Origin: Chrysopilus asiliformis | Taxonomy: Eukaryota; Arthropoda; Insecta; Diptera; Rhagionidae | Assembly: GCA_964034945.1 (NCBI GenBank) | Contig: OZ035963.1 | Span: 62,469,182 to 62,533,181 of the forward strand | Direction of reading: 5' to 3' | Length of the DNA stretch: 64,000 nucleotides | In this document: one piece after another, positions 32,892 through 45,760 of the stretch | Numbering within the stretch: position 1 is the stretch's first letter | Layout of the letters: every line of letters begins with the position of its first letter | Program-made: the position numbers and the translations under genes | Notes under the pieces: generated by a model | Databases searched by the model: none | Told to the model about the DNA's origin: nothing | The model's input: the letters and a program-made list of their open reading frames with translations, nothing else

Positions 32892-33827
32892 TTAAATTTC
32901 ATTGTCACTGTCGTCTTCCTTCTTTGCAGCACGTCCTGCTTCAACAGCCATGTTATACCAAGGTTCTGGGGCCATACGATGGTAGCCGTCGAACTCTTTC
33001 CCGACGACACTCAGTTCCAGCCTGAACTCTTTATCTTTCAACTCATCGTGCACCTGGTAAATTCTAGAAAATAAAGAGTAGTTTTTGCAGTTCTTTTTTT
33101 GGGGAATTTGAAATGTGCTTACATTTTTCCAGCATTCTTAACTATGTCTTCTGTACTCATATCGGCCAGTGTGAGTTTCTCAATTTCAGTTTTCGCCTGT
33201 TGTTTTGCCTTGCCACTGGCACATCCAAAGTATCCCTGAAAGGAAACAAAAATCAGTAATTGTTTTTGACAAATGATACTCAACTTACAAATGAGGATCC
33301 CGATGGTTCGATTTTGAACATTTGCGGGCCAGTGTCCTCGTCATAAGCTGCCATGATTACGGTGACTCCGAATGGCCGAACAGCACTGTACAAAGTGTAA
33401 GCGTGGATGTAGGCTGAGACCCGTTCGTTGAGGATCTTAAGAGGAATCGTCCTGTCGAATTGCTGACGATAGTTTGCAGCCTCCTGTCGAGCAATGTCCA
33501 CAATGTACCGCCCATCAGCAAGAAGCCCTGAAAGAGCCAATCCAATGCTTTTGTCGATTGTGTAAATCCTCGATCCAGCGTCGTCTTCATACAAAGGGCT
33601 GGTCACTATCTTCTCCACAGCCAGGACAACTCCGTCTTTGCCCCGTAACCCGATCATTGTGCCGCTTTTCTCCACTGCTTTTCCGGCATAATCAACCTGG
33701 AAAACTCGGCCGTCTGGCGAAAATTGCGAAGCGGATAAATCGTACTATAATAAATCGGGATAATGCTTTATTTCAGTTTTCATGTGATCTAGAAGTGAAT
33801 GCTTACCCCAGTACCAATTGAACTCAT
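32892..33827 (-). CDS. PSMA3: Proteasome subunit alpha type-3
   Basis: Alpha7/PSMA3 subunit of the outer ring of the 20S proteasome. Coding exons in transcript order: 33827-33807 (only seven codons, MSSIGTG), 33744-33289, 33235-33123, 33063-32892. Total 762 nt, 253 residues, the same length I recall for the Drosophila orthologue. Seen: the proteasome alpha signature [20 protein letters not shown], the block [31 protein letters not shown], and [20 protein letters not shown]. The C-terminus is acidic ([10 protein letters not shown]) as in other PSMA3 proteins. All parts are intact. It is transcribed away from the cabeza gene across an 885-bp divergent promoter region. Confidence 0.97.
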
Positions 33828-34712
33828 GTTTGCGGCTTATAATACTCGATTTCACGAAAGATTAAGAATTTCTTGGTTGAAAAACTCCAGAAAGACAGTG
33901 ACTGGATGTTTTTGAATGACAGACAGACTGCTGCGTTCCAAAAAATGATGCCAAATGCTTGGTTGCATCGTATTTGCACTGCAAACAGTCTTAATTCAAT
34001 CTAACCACATTTTTTAAGTGAATTTCAATTTTCATCGTGATCAAAAAGAGTGGGCCATAGCACATTTCACGAAATTTCGCTGTATTTCAATTTTCCTTGC
34101 AGAAAAATTGATTTGTTTTTAAAATTAAATAAATTCTTAGGGTACGTAATTAGAGAAACTATAATTTGGGCGGCATCTACTCTCTAGATTATTGTTTTTC
34201 TAATTTCCAGTTACTAAATGGATTTTTGTAAATGACTTTTAAACGATTCGTAACGACAAATAATATACTATAAATTCATCGAATTTCTTGCGATAAATAT
34301 CGGCGTCTTCCTAATGATGGATAGATAAAAAATGAAAGCGCACCAAGATAAAATGTCAAATGAATTTCCAACATTTGAACTTGTATGGATTTCAATATTT
34401 GATAAGTAGATGTCTAAACCTTCTGAAAATGGCCATTAACTACTTTTCTTTCTTTTTTTCACTTGTGAATATCAAATCTATCCGTTTCATTACTGACAAA
34501 TACCTTATATGTAATGCATTGATAAAATTTCACTGGGTTACCCGATAAAAATCCACAGCATTGCCCTATCAACTTATATTCAGCGAATTTCCTAAAACAA
34601 GTTCTACTTTTTCCTGTCGGCCATTGCATTGTGGCGTGGTTTCTTGAAGACGCTAAGAAAAATTTCGAAACATTAGTTTAATCGAGTGTTTTTAAACCGT
34701 AGTGAATTAAAA
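33828..34712. promoter_or_regulatory. Divergent promoter region of PSMA3 and the cabeza-like gene
   Basis: The only DNA between the start codons of two oppositely oriented broadly expressed genes. No TATA box is evident for either; no repeat or extra exon is seen. An open frame at 34360-34548 has no support. Confidence 0.5.
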
Positions 34713-37700
34713 ATGGGAGATCGTAAGTAGAATAACTGAATAAGCGAAAAATAAATGCCTGGGAGTGCGTAAATCTGACGATAAACTTGGTGAAAATTTT
34801 CAGAATATGGTGGACATGGAGGTAGCGGCGGTTTTGGTGGGTTGCCGCCCGGACAATTTTCAGTGCCTCCGCCAAATTTCCAAGGTGGGCCTCCGAACGG
34901 CTTCTACAAAGGCGATAATCAGATGTGGGGCCAAGGCGCAGGGGGCAATAGTGGTGGATACGGGGGCGGCGGAGGTGGAGGTGGTGGTGGAGGCTTCCAG
35001 CAAGGAGGCGACAATTATGACTTCCAGAATCGTGGCGGAAACCCTAAAGAAGGTAATTGAAAGAAGAATTCTCTTGAAAGCCAAGCTAATTTCTTACAAA
35101 ATCCTTTAGATCGTTACGGAGGGGGCGGCGGCGGCGGCGGTGGTGGTGATCGTCGAATGGGTGGCATGGGGTGAGTAGATTTTCTAGATATTCTGTTACA
35201 TGTAAAAATGGTTCTACGTATTGTTATTCTGTACTAAATCGATATATAAATAGCCAAAACCGTCTGGGTATGATTAAACACAATCACATGAGAAATAAAC
35301 ATTTCTACAGCATCCTCTATGTTGACAAACATTTTTAATTTGGTGTAAAATCGTTGAAAATCTTTAAGGTATTCCTATAACACACTACGAGTATTTAAAA
35401 AAATGTGTGAAGTTCTGTAGAAAATAGCATATTATTTGGTAAATCCACAAATAACGTTTCTATCGAGTGTTAATTGTAACTGCGCAGCTCGTTTTTTTTT
35501 TGAAAGTTCTGTTTTTATTTTCTGGAGAAATTGGAGAGATGAAGCAGCGAAACCAGTTATCGATCTAATTTCCCTCCATATAGCATAATTATTAAGGCGA
35601 ACAGCTTTTTTTTATTGTTGCTGCTGCGACTCTTATCATTTTGGGTTCAAATCCACTGTTTCCGAAAATGCTATCATGTTTGAATGTGATAATAGACTAC
35701 GTGAAATGGTAATGGCTTGGGTATTTCACTGTGTTTTGGGTATATTTCAAATTTTTTACATGGTATAAGCGGTATGATGAAACCGATTATGTCTAAAGGG
35801 TTTAAAAAGAGCATTTTTTTTTGGTAATTCTATGTAAAAACTATCACTGACTCTAGAAAATGTAAAATGCAGGGGTTACAAAAAAACTTGGTATAAAACT
35901 GATAAGGTTTCGACGAGAAATACGTGGTAAAACAAAAGTAGTAACGAGTGAAATTCATAATACTATAAAATTAACATAGCAACTCACGTGCAACTTAAAT
36001 TGCTCAAGCACCAGAATTTTCTGGTGGTAAGAAGGTTAATTAAAACTAAAACTTACGTACAAACAGCACTAAATGATGTTCTATTTGAAAAAAAGAACAC
36101 AATCTTTCTCACGGGTGTTCAGAATACCAGTTTCTTTTTTCTATTACTACTATTATAGCACCGAATTACGAATTACTGTGACAATCAAGATTATACTATG
36201 CCCAGAATTTAGTCAAGTGATCTACTAGCTTTGTTTCCTGGTTTATGTGCTTGAAAAAAAAATGTGGTGGTCAATAAACCGAATCTCAGTTTTTAATTAC
36301 AATCCAAAAGTATAAAAGGATCGCTTTGCCCCCAAGGAAATGTAATTAGGCTTCACTGCCAAATGTGTCTAGTGGTTTCAAAAAGGCCTTTGTACACTTT
36401 CAGCAATTTTGGGAAAATTACTAATGAAATTAATTACTCGTGAGTGAAAAAACTACACAATAGAGAAATCAACTGAGTTTTAGTTATGGTACAAACTAGT
36501 ATTTAGGCAAGGAAACGTCTAATGCTAAGTCAACACTCGCCACAAGCTGGTGAATCCCAGTCGCGGTTGCCAGGTTGGGTGCTTTGTTGTAAATTGAATT
36601 GCATTTTTCTTCTTACCCGGCGTAAAATTCTGGTTTACGATATTATAAATATTTTATATCGTAAACCAGAATTGTAAGTCGGAATTGTAAGCCAGATATG
36701 TGGAAAAAACAAAACTTAATTCAACTTACAATTAAAAAAACCACCTGGCAATCAAACCTGCTCGTTTGTATTTGGGAGAGTGTTAGCTTCAGCATCATAA
36801 GTCAATTTGATCCCTTTTTCCCGGTGTTAGTCTTTGATTTTAATTTATATTAGAAGTAGGAATACTTCAATATATTTAAATAACCTAAAATGTATATAGC
36901 GTAAGGTACAAAAAAACATCTATCTTTGAATGAACTACAAAGAGTTTCATTATGAATTTAAATTAAATCTACATTTTTTTACGAAAAAAACGATAAAAAA
37001 TACATCTGAATACTCAGACTTGGTTAATGTGTGAAAAACATAATTTATCTAAGGAAATATTGGGTTAACACCACAAAACAAGTCTATGGTTTAAATATTT
37101 AAGGTCTTAAAAATGTGTTAAGTGTAGGGCAAGGCTTTTAAATAAATTTTAAAATGTGTTTTCCGAGGGTAATCAATATTTATAATATTTAATGCTGGTC
37201 AAACAATGTATAACTGTTGGTATTAAATGTGGTGTCTTTCTACAGATTTTGCGAATAAATAAATCTGGTAATCATTGAAAAATCCATTTCAGAGGGTTTG
37301 TTTCAAAGGTGAATTTCTTCGCTTTAAACAAAAGGTTCCTTTAGACTATAGAAAACAGAACAAAATGGGGTTGTTTAAGAAATTAGCGTAAAAACATAAA
37401 CAAGTATGAAAAACAAAGTGGTTAAATAGTTATTTTTAGAGTTAAATTGGTTAAAGCTGCCTTTAGTTTTGTACTCTGTCCAAATAACAAAAAATATAAC
37501 AAATTTCTTCATATTTTTTTGCTGCAAAAAAACTAAATATGAAAGAATTTGTTAAGTACGCAATAATCTATCGATTTTTTACGACTTTTATTAAATTATT
37601 TTTAATTTTTTTTTTCTTTCAACATTTTATAACTTTTTGTTATCCAAATACAAATCTGTGGCTACAAGTTGTAACAACTAAAGATTGTTTTTTTTAGTTA

Positions 37701-40700
37701 GTAATCCTTTATGCTCAGTTGACATTAGGCTAATTGCTATTATAAAAGTTGAACACTCCCTAGTAGTTTGATTCAAGTTGAAAAAGCCGTTGATATACTA
37801 GTTGTGTCCTAAATGACAGCTAATGTCAACTAGTCTGGTGTCAACTGGGCATTAGGTAGACATTCTTGTTCTTACTATTTTGGAAAAATTGTTTTAAGCT
37901 TTTATGGCTTGTTGCCACAGAATTAATTTTGTTTGAGAGACTAAATTTTGTTTAAAAATAAGGAAATTTCATTAAATATTAAAATTGCGTTAATTTTTCT
38001 TAACCTATTTCTTGCTACTTCAAGAAATCGACGTAGTTTGTCGATATCCGATTTGCATTGAGATCACCAACAAGGTTTTTTTTGAGTAAACAAAAAATTG
38101 ACAAAAATTCCTTATATGTTGGTGCAAAAATGCACCAATGGTAAGAAATGGGTTAAAAAAGAGGTTTATCATTTTATACGATTTCGAAATTGTATTATAA
38201 TTTTTCTTGTTTTGGAAAAGCCTCTTAAAAAAAATTAGTCTTTCAAACAAATTAAATTAAAAACAAGGTAAATATGATTATTTTATTTGAAACAAAAACT
38301 TACAAAATATATTTAAAATGTCTTTGATATTTTTATATTAATATTTATATATTCTAGCGGCGGAGGCAACAACAAAGGTGGTTTTAACAAAGGTAAAAGT
38401 TTATTGTTATATCTTCAACAATTAAACGAAAAAATGTTATTGAATATTTAAAAAAAAAAAGTAAAATAACTGACTCTTGTAATCTCGATAAAAAGCGAAT
38501 CAATTAAATTTGAAAGACTGTTACGTACTTGTATATTTGTTTGCACAATTATATTCTGGATATATTTATTTTAAAAAAAATCTAAATATTAAAAATAAGT
38601 TGATACATGGCGGGCTTTGGAAAGAATCAATTATTAGCAAGAGTCAATTATTAAAAATAAGAAGAAATTTTTTCCAATACAATACTATTTATACTACGTA
38701 TGAGAACGTAAAAAGTTATTAATTTGGCGTAGTAAAATGCTAAAAAGGGGATTTTTGATAAGATTTTGAACAAAGTTTAAAAATTTCGGTTTGTTAAGGT
38801 CGAAATTCCTCGAATACTGTATGAGAAATTGTAAATTTTAGTAACACTGATATAAACTTTCGTTGAAAAATCTGTTAATCAGTGCAGCTATTAGTATAAA
38901 AGAAATTTCTGTCGTGGTAAATTCCAGTTACACTGAAAGTGTTTTGATTTTAATTTCTGATATTGAATCGCAAAAAAATAAAATCATAGGCCCTATCACA
39001 GAAACTTAATGTTGTTGTTAGTGTTTTATACCAACAACAACATTGAGTGTACGATTCGAACCATTCGTATCGGATTCTATGATAGGGCCTCATATCTTTA
39101 AGCTTGGCTTTGAAAAATCAAATCACTGACTACGTTTAGATCGCATATATCTATGATTCTAGTACTGTATTACGGAGTACTAATCCGGATGAGTTTAGTT
39201 TGCTAGTAATAACATCCTGAAAATCGTTGAATTTATTGAAAGACGCACGAAAACCAAGGTTAAAATGAACGAAAGTGAAATTATTTTCTTCGTTGCACAA
39301 ATTAATGAAGAGTTTGGCTTGACACTTAATTTTTCTTACATTTCTTTCGTTTTCTTTCCTTTAATATGTCGAACATTCGAGGTTAGGGACGATTTTGAGA
39401 TTAGCAGCCTTATTCTAGCTACGGTCACTAGTCACAACTCGGTCACAAGAGCCTCAAATTCTATGGACTTGTGACTTAAGTATCACAACGCCAGAATACG
39501 GCTGTAGGTGTAATACTATTTAATTCTTTGACCATGAATTTTTAATAATACTACATTTTAGTTTTAAGTTTTATTTTCACGATGTGAAACGTAAAAAAAA
39601 TACACCCTCCTTTTAATTTCTTCGTTATTGTGTACAATATTTTCAACAGAAAAGTCTATGGCAGCAGTTATATGAAAAGTTCGTGGTTTGAATGGTTTTT
39701 TTTAGAAAAAAGATTTAGTTTTTAAGTGGGGAAGATAAAAAAATCCAGCTTGCAGTCCTTTTCGCTTAACCCATTAAAGCCACAAGCCTCGAAGTTTGAA
39801 TTTTCGGGAGAAAATTCGGCTCGAGATTCGTAGAAATAAAATCCTGCAAAAAAAAAATCAATTTTGGGAAATTGATTATGTTATAATACGTTAGTCACGA
39901 ATATGTTAGTCACGAATGGTTTAATTGATGGTTAAAGTATATTTTTGCGCAAATAAAACTTGGAACCTCTGCGGCTTCGTTCAGAATGGATCAACTTTTA
40001 ATATTTTACGATCAACTGTCCGAAAACTAGACTTTCAGCAGAACTTTTCTCTCATATCCGGGATTCTTATGTTCATTCGGAATCCACGTAACTTGAATTG
40101 TCTGTCAGATTTAACAAAAGTCTTAACTTAAATACTTTTCGTGGGGGGGGGGGGGTTACTTAATGTAATTATGATTTCTTCGACAAATTCTAACAATACA
40201 ACTTTTTAAGTCATTATTAACATAAATTAAGCGCTGAGATATCGCAAGTCTAATAAAGAAAAGGAGCTATTTTTAATCAGTGAGTTTTCAAGTTATCGAA
40301 AAGCTTTCAGCAGTAATCAACGAAGCGTTTAACCCTCTAGCCGAAATGCCCTTCAGGGAATTCGCTTGTTTATAACGGGTAACAATTTTAATCGCCGGAA
40401 CGTGTTACACTGACTTTTGTAAGTTATCGCTTTACATGCTGGAAAAAATTTAGCCCTGTACGTTGTCTTGGTTACGGTCTGTCGCAAGTTGAAAGTCATA
40501 TTTTGGTGAATTTTTTTCGGAAATATTCCGGTTAGAGGGTTAAGAACGTTTCTTTCAGTGTACTTGAAATAAATATCATGTTTATGAGTGTGCAGTGGCC
40601 ACCGATTAATGTCGAACAGCGTGACGTATTTTATGGAATTTAATATGAAGTCGAAATATTCTTTTTGCAAGTTCAAATATAATTCATTTTGGAAAATCGA

Positions 40701-43599
40701 CCTAAGTCGACTTAAGTGGGTATTGCTTGTGGTTACAGAATTGTTTCCATCACCGAAAACAAAAAAAAAACGAAACATAAGTGAAACAGCGTAAAACTCC
40801 TCATGCTTTTTTACAGTCATCGTTGTTTCATCCCTGGTCCAGCGAGTCATTCCATCGTATTGCGAGTCATTCCATCGTATTGCGAGTCATTCCATCGTAT
40901 TGTGAGTCATGCCATCGTATTGCGAGTCATTAACCCGTAAACGTGTAGTTGTTAGTGCTTTTATACCAATAACAACACGACAATCGCAATACGGGTGATT
41001 ATCCGGTTGATTGTTTATCTCTTTTGTTTCTTTTTGCCAAATCAAAGTCGTCTTCTTCCCCCGCATTTGATTATGCGGAACTAACACAAGCATAAGTTAT
41101 ACTATGCTGGAACAGGTCGCAATAGCTTTAAGCTCTTGGAAATAAGGACAATTTTTCGTGCACTTTTATTGTTCGCACTTGGAATATCATGCCTGGATCC
41201 GACATGGCTACTTTCGCTGCGCTGCAAGAAGAAAAACTGTAGCAACTGCAAATGTTGACAGTTTTATTCGTGCAGCGCAGCGAAAGTAGCCATATTTGCT
41301 CAAGGCATTAGTGCGTTATCTACGTTATTTTATAAGCTTTTCTTACAAAAGTAAAAATTTCAAATTTTGCATGGAGCTTTAGGGCTAAAGAACGATAAAA
41401 AAAAGTTTCTAACCGACTAAAAAAAAGTTATCTAACTGTAGGGTAAAAGTCGGGCATGAAAGGGTTAAGCAGTTTGGTATTTTAAGTAATTTAAGTGGAA
41501 TATAAGTTGCTTTGTCCCATTAGCGTAAATGTATTATAGTATTATTCGTCGTTTTTGTCTTGCGTAAATATTCTTTTAAGGTTGAAAAGTTGTGGTTTTT
41601 TTAGTTGTTTACTCCTCAAAGAGTTCTCTATCAAATGAATAAAACCTCCATAATGTGGATAAAAACGTCAATTCCATCCCAAGCAATCCAACACAATTTG
41701 TTTCAAACTTTTTTGTTGAGAATTTCAAAAGATACAGGGAAGAATCCTCTTTTGATACCTACAATCGAACGTATATATATACTCTTCTTTTTTGGGAAAT
41801 CGCATAAAAAGTCTGAATTGCAGTAGAAGATATTGCGAGATTTAAATTTAATTTTCCAAAACTAATTGCATATATTGCTGATTTTTAAAACTACGATAAT
41901 TAAAATGATCCTCAATTGTCAACATTATGTGTTGCTCAAAAATTAGTCACTGTTTTCGTAAACACAAAACGAGAAATCTTTTAGGAAACAAATAATAAAA
42001 TGAAAATGAGTTTGCTTTTAAAATAGAACACTATATCAGAACTTTAGGAATGAAATATTCTTCTGAAAGAAAAACAAAATGTGGCTATTTGACTGATGAA
42101 TTCTTGGTACCCGGAAATATGAAAGTGTAGTTTGTTTGCAAGACGTTATTTTGGGGAAAACATCCTTTAAAGCACGAGCGTTTAAGCCTTCTATGTTTCA
42201 TAATATGTTACCATAAAGTAGGTGTAATGAATAATGTGTTTAACATAAAATTTTCTTATGGTTGCCCTTTTATTTTTCTATTGTACAACTAAGTTTGTTG
42301 ATTGTACAAAATGTGAAAGTACAATTTCCTCGCCACTTTCTTAAAATAACAACTTCATCACAGGCAAACGATTTTCTAAATAAAACTTAAAAAAAATTCC
42401 AGGATACGAAAGCGGTGGCAGCGGCAGCGGTAGTGATATGATTACCCAAGAAGACACAATTTTCGTCGCTGGAATGGATCCCGGCACAACAGAAAATGAT
42501 ATTCAAAGTCATTTTGGAGCAATCGGAGTGATAAAGGTAATTAATTTTTAATTAAAAGTAATTAAAAATTCAACAAAAATTTAAAAAAAAAACTTCTTTA
42601 ACATTTGTAGAAAGATAAGAAAACTATGAAGCCGAAAATTTGGCTGTACAAAAACAAGGAGACAGGCGTTTCGAAAGGCGAAGCGACAGTTACGTATGAC
42701 GATGTAAACGCAGCACAATCGGCGATTTCATGGTTCGATGGGCGTGACTTTAACGGATCGACAATTCGTGTTTCCTTAGCACAACGACAAAATAATTGGA
42801 ATAAGGGTGGTGGTGGTGCTACCCGTGGAAAGTTTGGAGGACGCGGAGGTGGAATGGGCGGCGGAGGCGGAGGAATGGGCGGTGGTGGTGGAGGAGGAAT
42901 GGGTGGTGGCAGTGGAGGAATGGGAGGTGGAATGGGTGGAAAGCCACCAGGAGATCGGGGCGGAAGTAGATTTGATCGTGGGGGCCGTGGTGATGGTGGT
43001 GGTGGTGGTGGCGGCGGCGGAAGAGATGACTGGCAATCGAAAGGAAGCGGTGGAGGTGGGGGCGGCGGCGGCGGTGGTGGTGGTATGGGAGGCGGTGGAA
43101 GCCGTGGAGCTGGATCTGGCGGCAGTGGCAACAACATTCCCTCAAGAGATGGCGATTGGGTCTGTTCTGAGTGCAGTAACACAAATTTTGCTTGGAGAAA
43201 TGAATGTAACAGGTGAGTCTTATTGATTTTTCATCGTAAAAGCGTGTTAATAACCGTATTAACTCTTTCAGATGCAAAGCGCCCAAACGAGACGGTGGCG
43301 GCGATGGAGGTGCTCCAAGGCCGATGGGTGGAGGAGGAGGCGGTGGCGGCTTCGGGGACAGAAAAGGATTTGGCGGTGGCGGCGGCGGAAACAGAAATGG
43401 TGGTGGTGGAGGGGGTGGCTTTGGTGGCCGTGGAGGTGGGGGCGGCGGCGGAATGGGTGGCGGCCGAGGTTTCGGTGGAAATAGCCGCGGAGGTGGCGGC
43501 GGAGGCGGTTCTGGTGGGGGTGGTCCACGTCGCGACGGCGGCGGCGGGGGACGACCTGGAGGTGGCAACAATCGCGACAACCGTTCCAGACCGTATTAA
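34713..43599 (+). CDS. caz: FET-family RNA-binding protein, cabeza/FUS-like
   Basis: Nuclear RNA-binding protein of the FUS/EWS/TAF15 group. Coding exons: 34713-34722 (10 nt), 34804-35052, 35110-35170, 38358-38392 (35-nt microexon), 42403-42536, 42611-43212, 43272-43599. They join in frame to 1419 nt, 472 residues. Order: glycine-rich N-terminus with QGDN-like parts (1-~118), one RRM (~135-222) with RNP2 TIFVAGM and RNP1-like KGEATVTY, a long Gly-Met/RGG region, a RanBP2-type zinc finger (~344-366) with the spacing DWVCxxCxNxNFAWRxxCNRC, a second long RGG region, and a C-terminal PY-type nuclear localisation end RSRPY. The zinc finger is split by the last intron just before its final Cys. Introns 3 and 4 are 3.2 and 4.0 kb and filled with MITEs; the rest are short. 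It is somewhat longer than Drosophila Cabeza, mostly through extra glycine runs. Confidence 0.93.
36522..36795. mobile_element. MITE in cabeza intron 3, itself hosting another palindrome
   Basis: Ends ATGCTAAGTCAACACTC and the complement of ATGCTGAAGCTAACACTC. The GTTTACGATAT palindrome (36626-36673) lies inside it, so one element has been inserted into the other. Confidence 0.55.
36626..36673. repeat. GTTTACGATAT palindrome, copy 3
   Basis: AATTCTGGTTTACGATAT and its exact complement ATATCGTAAACCAGAATT around an AT loop. It is the cleanest of the three copies. Confidence 0.75.
37712..37851. mobile_element. MITE in cabeza intron 3 with TGCNCAGTTGACA ends
   Basis: Left TGCTCAGTTGACATTAGGCT, right the complement of TGCCCAGTTGACACCAGACT, with a further CTAATGTCAACT copy inside the right end. 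Confidence 0.55.
38988..39090. mobile_element. MITE in cabeza intron 4 with AGGCCCTATCA ends
   Basis: AGGCCCTATCA (38988-38998) and its exact complement at 39080-39090, flanked by CAT on both sides (38985-38987, 39091-39093), a likely 3-bp target duplication. The core TTAGTGTTTTATACCAACAA is shared in form with 15640-15728 and 40945-40975. Confidence 0.75.
39406..39503. mobile_element. MITE in cabeza intron 4 ('TTCTGGCG' family)
   Basis: Left AGCCTTATTCTAGCT, right the complement of AGCCGTATTCTGGCGTTGTG. Shares its ends with the element at 2272-2483. Confidence 0.5.
40143..40155. repeat. Homopolymer run of 13 G in cabeza intron 4
   Basis: An uninterrupted G13 in otherwise AT-rich DNA; prone to sequencing length error. 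Confidence 0.9.
40841..40998. repeat. 20-bp minisatellite joined to a MITE end, cabeza intron 4
   Basis: Four and a half copies of the unit GCGAGTCATTCCATCGTATT (40841-40930), one copy with two changes. It runs into a stretch ending at 40998 whose last ~25 bases are the complement of TCACCCGTATTGCGATTGTC, the end of the MITE family seen at 13141-13268. The repeat unit shares the CGTATTGCGA core with that end. Confidence 0.8.
41204..41293. repeat. Perfect 23-bp inverted repeat, cabeza intron 4
   Basis: The arm 41204-41226 starts ATGGCTACTTTCGCTGCGC and is exactly complementary to 41271-41293; the 44-bp loop contains a further weak inverted pair. Its GC-rich stem stands out from the intron and it looks like a young hairpin or MITE. 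Confidence 0.8.
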
Positions 43600-43691
43600 T
43601 TATAATTCATGTTTAATATTTGTTTACTTTAAGATGGATAAAAAATTTTCATTTGACATTTAATGCAATGTAACTAGTTGCATTTATATAA

Positions 43692-43697
43692 AATAAA
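43692..43697 (+). promoter_or_regulatory. Poly(A) signal AATAAA of the cabeza-like gene
   Basis: Perfect hexamer about 93 bases after the stop; further AATAAA-like words follow to 43730. Confidence 0.65.
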
Positions 43698-44766
43698 TTT
43701 TTAGTGAAGAATAAAAGAATAAAAAACCAAACAACACAATACACTTATGTATACTTCAATTTCAGTAGTTTCAAAAATACTCAATCGAATCGATACGTTC
43801 TGAAATAATTCTTCCCTTTTGAAAACAAATATTGAAAATTAGATAACTAAAAAAAACTTGTGTAAAACTATAAGTGAATGTGTTTTATTTAATAAATTTA
43901 GTTTGATCATCGTTGAAATGTGCATGATATTAAAGGTTGCAGTTTTGAATACGGGGAGAGCTAAAAGTTGCCTATTGTGGTTGCAGAGATACAAGAAAAA
44001 TATCGGGAAAAAATATTTTCGTCCATCCTAATTTTGAATACTGTAAATTTGTGATATATACTTGAAAAATGGTTTTATGGGAACTTGAATAATTCAGTTG
44101 AAAAACGTCGGCGAAAAAGGATATTAACAATGATTTTAAGATAATGTGAGTATTTATTTTTTGTATTTTAAGCAGTTTTAGGTCCAAGATCTCTGGAAAT
44201 TGCACAAAAATCTTTCAAAAAAGAAAAGAGAAACTGTAAAAGTAATCAATTTTGGTTACTAACAAAAAAATTAAACTAAAATAGGTCAACACTTCTAAGG
44301 TGTCGTTTCCACTGAAGAAAACGAAATTCAAAACACCGCAAATGGTTAAAACTTTGTTCTTTATTATAAAATAAACTTTCTGCGAGATGGATTTCTTCAT
44401 GAGTAAACGATGCTAAGGTGGGGTGACAAACTACAATATTTTTGGTGAAAAAGGAATAGGTATGCCAAACAGTGGCATAATTCAATGATTTTTTTGGAAC
44501 CATGAAGCTACGGAGTTCACTCAATCATAAGACGCTACGATTTTACAGCAATTTTTACAAGCAATTGTTTCCCACATTTAAATGAAATGAGTCGAAGGTG
44601 AGTTTTTTCAATTTATTAGTTTGTAGGCTTATCGGTCAAGATTTTTTAAGGGTTTAAAGCTCCAGAACCGTTAGAGATTGGATTAATCAACAAACATGGT
44701 TCTTTCCAGCATTTTTGGCCAAGATATCAAACAATTTTAACAAATGCTGTCTCCACATTTCAATTC

Positions 44767-45004
44767 CAGGGCAGCAATCATGTATTGCGACGCGTCTCTG
44801 TCTTTCGACTTCGACGCAGCTTTTAACTCTTGACTTCGCCATATCTGCAGCTTGAAATTTCGCGGAATCGTCACTATGAATCGAAACGTGATTCTGACTG
44901 TCACTCCACGATATTTGAAGCTGCAGATATGGCGAAGTCAAGAGTTAAAAGCTGCGTCGAAGTCGAAAGACTGAGACGCGTCGGAATACATGATAAATGC
45001 CCAG
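44767..45004. repeat. Large hairpin with ~99-bp near-identical arms
   Basis: 44767-44865 and 44906-45004 are inverted copies around a 40-bp loop. For example GACTTCGCCATATCTGCAGC in the left arm is exact in the right arm. The high identity implies a recent origin. Arms are GC-richer than the flanks. Matching open frames on both strands are mirror images and not genes. Confidence 0.85.
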
Positions 45005-45760
45005 GCTCTGGAGAAATCGCAATTTATGTCGAGAAGAGGTTTAAGAACACAGTTTTGCATTGTCGCGAACAATTTTTCATGAAAACTTTCATCCAACATA
45101 TTTTATTCGGATTATTGCACGACTAACAGTTGGCGAGATATAATTTTTTGAAAAAGAACAATTTTTTGTAAAAAAGAAAATTGGAAAATTAATTTATACA
45201 GTTTTTCTGGTCAAACTGCTAGCTAGAATTTTTTTTTTGATTTTATGTTTGTTGATAATATCTCGAATCTAATCAATATTTCAGACAAAGATGAGCTCCA
45301 ACGGCCGAATTTGTACGATTATAAAAAATGTACCCTTTATAATTTGTTGACATATGGTTTTTCCATACTATAATCTTACTACGAATATGAACTGCAATTT
45401 ATCTAACTTTGAGAAACACAAATGACGCATTTTTATTGGCAGCATGAATACATAAATTTAATGTTGTCAAATCTAGAATAAAGTAGATAAACTGGTGTGT
45501 ATATTTTTGTTTATATTGATAAAAGTATTTTTAACTTCTTGCATTTGATTACTACAGTAATTCATAATTCGTGCGAATTTTAGATAACGAGTTATCTTAA
45601 TTTGGTCAAGAAAACAATTTTTTTTATATTCTTTCTGTGTAAATTTATCAGTAAGAACTAAGTTGCACTAAAAAAAAGTTGATCTGAAGAATTATGCACG
45701 AAATTTTATTTTTAAGCTGTATTTCAGTAAAAATTGTGAATCTCTGTTCACAAAAATAAA

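Noticed and set aside
42598..43580. Long proline-rich and His-rich open frames on the minus strand and alternative plus frames
   Set aside because: They are complements or shifted readings of the GGN repeats coding the glycine-rich part of the cabeza-like protein.
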